The translations under genes were made by a program, and so were the position numbers. A DNA stretch of 64,000 nt from NCBI GenBank assembly GCA_963757155.1, contig CAVWQS010000017.1:62001-126000 (forward strand). The letters run 5' to 3'. Origin of the DNA: DASXQK01 sp963757155. Lineage in GTDB: Bacteria > Pseudomonadota > Alphaproteobacteria > Dongiales > Dongiaceae. A model generated the notes under the pieces. It was not told where the DNA came from and did not search any database. It saw nothing but the letters and a program-made list of their open reading frames with translations. Below, one piece after another: positions 61,580 to 64,000 of this stretch (positions are counted from its first letter, which is position 1; the number at the start of each line of letters is the position of its first letter).

Positions 61580-62746
61580 ATGCGTGCCTTGCGTAACGCG
61601 ATCCTGGTGCTGGTGATCACGGCTGGCATCTACACGGTCGCGGATTATCTTGTCGGTCTTTGGCGTCCCGAGATTCTGAACGTCTCGCTCGATGGCGGCG
61701 AGGTTCCGGCCTATCGCAACCAGCCCTATGTGAACGCGGATTTCATTCGGGAGAAGGCGCTCGAGCCCGGGGAATGGCAGCAGGTTCCCGGACAATATCT
61801 CGTCACGCCGCCCGAGTATCACGGCACCTATTTCAATATCGATAGGCTGCCGCCGACGGGCAATCCCTATCGGCGGACGCCAAATCCAGCGCCGAACGGC
61901 AAACCGGAGCGCGCGGTCCTACTGGTGGGCGGTTCGACACTTTACGGACCCGAGGTCCCCGACGCGGGCACGATCGCGAGCCAGCTCTCCCAGCGCCTCA
62001 ACATTCTCGATCCCGCCCACCGCTATGTCGTCTACAACGCCGGGGTCGTCGCAGCCGATTCAGCTCAGGATCGCGACCGTGTCGTCTATGAGCTGAGCCG
62101 GGGTCTCCGGCCCTATATGGTGATCGCGATCGATGGCCCCCTGGACATCGTCTACGGGATCTATCAGGGCCGCCCGGGCCAGCCGGCGCCGCTGCTCCTG
62201 GCGCGTACCGGCGTCCGGGGATTTCTTCACAAAGTCCTGCCGACCAATATCGCCCAGCTCGTCCATCTGTGGTTTCACGACCGGGCGGTGGCGCAGCATT
62301 TGAAGACGATTCCGCCTCATATCGCCAGGACGCCGGTTGTCGCCGAACTTACTCAGAAGACGGCCGATCTTTATGCCGAGAATCTGGAAGCGATGGCCAA
62401 GGCCGTCACCAGCGCCGGGGGGCGGTTTCTGGCCGTGCTGCCGCCGAGCCCTTTCAGCACCGCCTACGAACATAAGACCGACGACCTGGAATTCGCCCTC
62501 GCCCATACCGAGGCCCAGATGCCGAAGCTGGCGGAGGTGCTGCAGCAGGGGCAGACGGCCCTCTCCGAGACGCTGGTCAAGCTGCAGGCGGCGGGGATCG
62601 ATGCGCTCGATCTGTCGGCAGCCCTGAAGGCGAAGACGGTGGATTTCTTCATCGATCAGGGCCACCTCAATGCCACGGGCTACGGGATGTTGGCCGACAG
62701 GATCGCCCAGGTGGTGCTGACGCCCATAGTCGCCTCGCAACCCTGA
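61580..62746 (+). CDS. SGNH-like membrane-anchored protein, paralogue 5
   Basis: This 388-residue protein starts MRALRNAILVLVITAGIYTV after GAGGGGGAAGGGG, a strong ribosome-binding site. The Ser motif is LVGGSTLYGPEVPDAGT, the second block VYNAGVVAADSAQDRDRV and the His block IDQGHLNATGYGMLADRI, which has a D-x-x-H. It is closest to paralogue 4. It is the last plus-strand gene of the cluster. Confidence 0.84.
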   Translation: MRALRNAILVLVITAGIYTVADYLVGLWRPEILNVSLDGGEVPAYRNQPYVNADFIREKALEPGEWQQVPGQYLVTPPEYHGTYFNIDRLPPTGNPYRRTPNPAPNGKPERAVLLVGGSTLYGPEVPDAGTIASQLSQRLNILDPAHRYVVYNAGVVAADSAQDRDRVVYELSRGLRPYMVIAIDGPLDIVYGIYQGRPGQPAPLLLARTGVRGFLHKVLPTNIAQLVHLWFHDRAVAQHLKTIPPHIARTPVVAELTQKTADLYAENLEAMAKAVTSAGGRFLAVLPPSPFSTAYEHKTDDLEFALAHTEAQMPKLAEVLQQGQTALSETLVKLQAAGIDALDLSAALKAKTVDFFIDQGHLNATGYGMLADRIAQVVLTPIVASQP

Positions 62747-62801
62747 GGGCAGGCGGGAACGAGCACGGCTGTTCAGGTCAGCGAGCCTCGCTCTCTCGAC
62801 C

Positions 62802-62842
62802 GTCATGCTCGGGCTTGTCCCGCGGAGCATCCACGTCTTAGG
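62802..62842. repeat. Possible fragment of a dispersed repeat
   Basis: TCATGCTCGGGCTTGTCCCG followed by GGAGCATCCACGTC resembles repetitive intergenic elements seen in alphaproteobacteria. It lies in the gap between convergent SGNH genes. Only one arm pair is evident, so it is weakly supported. Confidence 0.4.
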
Positions 62843-62907
62843 ACCGCTGAATGGGAGCAGCCTTTGCCATTCCGTGCCCCGACAACCGGCGTGCCCGCTG
62901 GCGTCGG

Positions 62908-63903
62908 TCATGACCCCGGCTTCGCCAGCTCTTCCTTCATGAAGGGGAAGAGATAATTGGCATAGAGCTCGTTGGCATAGGCGTTGGGATGGGGATCGGG
63001 CGCCGTGACCCAGAGCTTCGAGGACTCCTGGCCCTTCACCGAGTTCAGCAGATCGACGAAGGGAACCTTCTCGGCATCGGCGACGCCATGGAGCAGATCG
63101 GTGATCTTCTGCAGGCGGTAGTTGTTGACGTCGTGGAGCTCCGGCCAGTTGACGATCATGAGCTTGATCTTGTTCTGGCGGCAGTAGTCCGCGAGCTTGT
63201 GGATCGCCGCCTTGGCGGCGTCCCAACCGGGCGTGTTGTAGAGGCCGAGGTAATATTTGTCCCAGGTCTGCTTCTCGCCGAAGAGCCGCATCAGGCTGTC
63301 CATGCCGCCCACGAGGAAGACGGCCGCCTCGGAGTTGCGGGCGAGGAAACCCGTGGAGCCGTAGCTCGGCACCGGCTCCGCATCGTTGAAGGTGTAGTTC
63401 AGCACCACCATGTCGGGCTTGAACTTGGCATCGCGGGTGAGGAAGGCCTCCACCTCCATGATGGTGTTGTAGTTGCCGACGCCGGTGTTCATCACCTCGA
63501 CCTTCTCGCCGGCCTTGTCGAACAGCTTCTCCAGGCGCTTGGAGATCGTGTCATCGAATGGCACCCCCCAGCCCTCGATGAAGGAATCGCCCAGCATGAC
63601 GACGCGTCCGACACCCGGTTGACGCTCGACGGGGATCTCGCGGTCGCGATGGCCTTCGGCGTTGGTGGCGACATCGACGCCCATGAGGTAGGACTTTGCG
63701 TCTCCCCGGTGCTCATGGCCGATCAGCGGATCGGCGGAGCGCTGCTTGATGTCGCGGGCGTATTTCCACATCTCGATGTTGAAGTTCATGCCGTTGTCGA
63801 CGAAGAGTCGCACGGCCACTTCAGCGGCGCCGTAGAGAATCACGATCGTGACCGCCAGGGTCACGAGCCCGAGCAATGCTTCCTTCAGGGGATTACGCTT
63901 CAT
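62908..63903 (-). CDS. SGNH/GDSL hydrolase family membrane-anchored protein
   Basis: This 331-residue protein has an N-terminal membrane helix (LLGLVTLAVTIVILYGAAEV) and a canonical SGNH hydrolase domain: block I VVMLGDSFIEGWGVPFDD, block II MNTGVGNYNT, block III LNYTFNDAEP and block V PDPHPNAYANELY. It is thus a better candidate for a functional esterase than the five GGS-type paralogues. It is on the opposite strand and convergent with paralogue 5. It may deacetylate a surface glycan. Confidence 0.87.
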   Translation of the reverse strand: MKRNPLKEALLGLVTLAVTIVILYGAAEVAVRLFVDNGMNFNIEMWKYARDIKQRSADPLIGHEHRGDAKSYLMGVDVATNAEGHRDREIPVERQPGVGRVVMLGDSFIEGWGVPFDDTISKRLEKLFDKAGEKVEVMNTGVGNYNTIMEVEAFLTRDAKFKPDMVVLNYTFNDAEPVPSYGSTGFLARNSEAAVFLVGGMDSLMRLFGEKQTWDKYYLGLYNTPGWDAAKAAIHKLADYCRQNKIKLMIVNWPELHDVNNYRLQKITDLLHGVADAEKVPFVDLLNSVKGQESSKLWVTAPDPHPNAYANELYANYLFPFMKEELAKPGS

Positions 63904-64000
63904 CGCTGACCAACCATTACGAAGTTATCTGCCGATTTCCCCGGGCGCATGCGACTCGAAAGTCGGGGCGAACGAAGAGGGCGCAGCCGAACCGGGGGGC

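Noticed and set aside
53727..63903. Saxitoxin biosynthesis locus
   Set aside because: The carbamoyltransferase, SxtJ-like and DUF5989-like genes resemble sxtI/J/K, but the toxin's core enzymes are absent. The trio is widespread in polysaccharide loci.
1..64000. CRISPR arrays, IS elements and rRNA
   Set aside because: No regularly spaced repeats, transposase or rRNA sequence was seen.

Overview
This looks like a chromosome segment of a GC-rich alphaproteobacterium, probably Rhodospirillales-like. The evidence is gene order (an ATPase, yajC-secD-secF, an Mth938-like gene, a squalene/phytoene-synthase-like gene; ssb followed by gyrA-coaD), a LexA box of the alphaproteobacterial GTTC-N7-GTTC type upstream of ssb, and several alphaproteobacterial protein families. 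No transposase, phage gene, CRISPR array or rRNA is visible, and I recognised no dedicated transcription regulator.

Layout. 1-14.4 kb is core metabolism: a ligase-associated DEXH helicase cut by the left edge, a HIT protein, a DUF815-type ATPase, the Sec accessory genes, a PuuD-like membrane protein, an Fsr-type MFS pump, trmFO, a Rid protein, a DenD-like dehydrogenase and a GST. 14.4-18.0 kb is an FUSC/DUF1656/HlyD efflux operon. 18.2-22.0 kb is nucleoside hydrolase plus uvrA. 22.4-29.1 kb carries a carbohydrate-catabolism set (two class II aldolases, an FGGY kinase, a HAD phosphatase), an HdeD-like membrane protein and an MFS transporter; these separate uvrA from ssb. 29.2-34.9 kb holds ssb, a hydroxyacyl-CoA dehydrogenase, a flavin reductase, gyrA and coaD.

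35.1-46.7 kb, between coaD and tRNA-Lys, is the most interesting part: a putative undescribed RiPP-type biosynthetic locus. A B12-type radical SAM enzyme of the RiPP-maturation class is followed by a 58-codon peptide gene, two heme-oxygenase-like (HDO/PqqC-like) enzymes with N-terminal PqqD/RRE-like winged-helix domains, and a glutamate-1-semialdehyde-aminomutase-like PLP enzyme. A third RRE-HDO paralogue is divergent, and an aldo/keto reductase and two methyltransferase/glycosyltransferase-type genes flank the core. A plausible logic is that the short peptide is bound by the RRE-like domains and then C-methylated, oxidised and aminated, but product and substrate are inference.

47.3-53.5 kb is a spermidine/putrescine-type ABC transporter operon followed by a GMC oxidoreductase. 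53.7-63.9 kb is an envelope or polysaccharide-modification locus: five paralogous membrane-anchored SGNH-like proteins around a carbamoyltransferase, an SxtJ-like protein and two almost identical 49-residue DUF5989-like proteins, ending with a more canonical SGNH/GDSL hydrolase on the opposite strand.

Ten genes, including the normally essential secD, contain apparent single-base frameshifts (11 events in 64 kb). Assembly error is the simplest explanation; their coordinates below span the whole intended gene.
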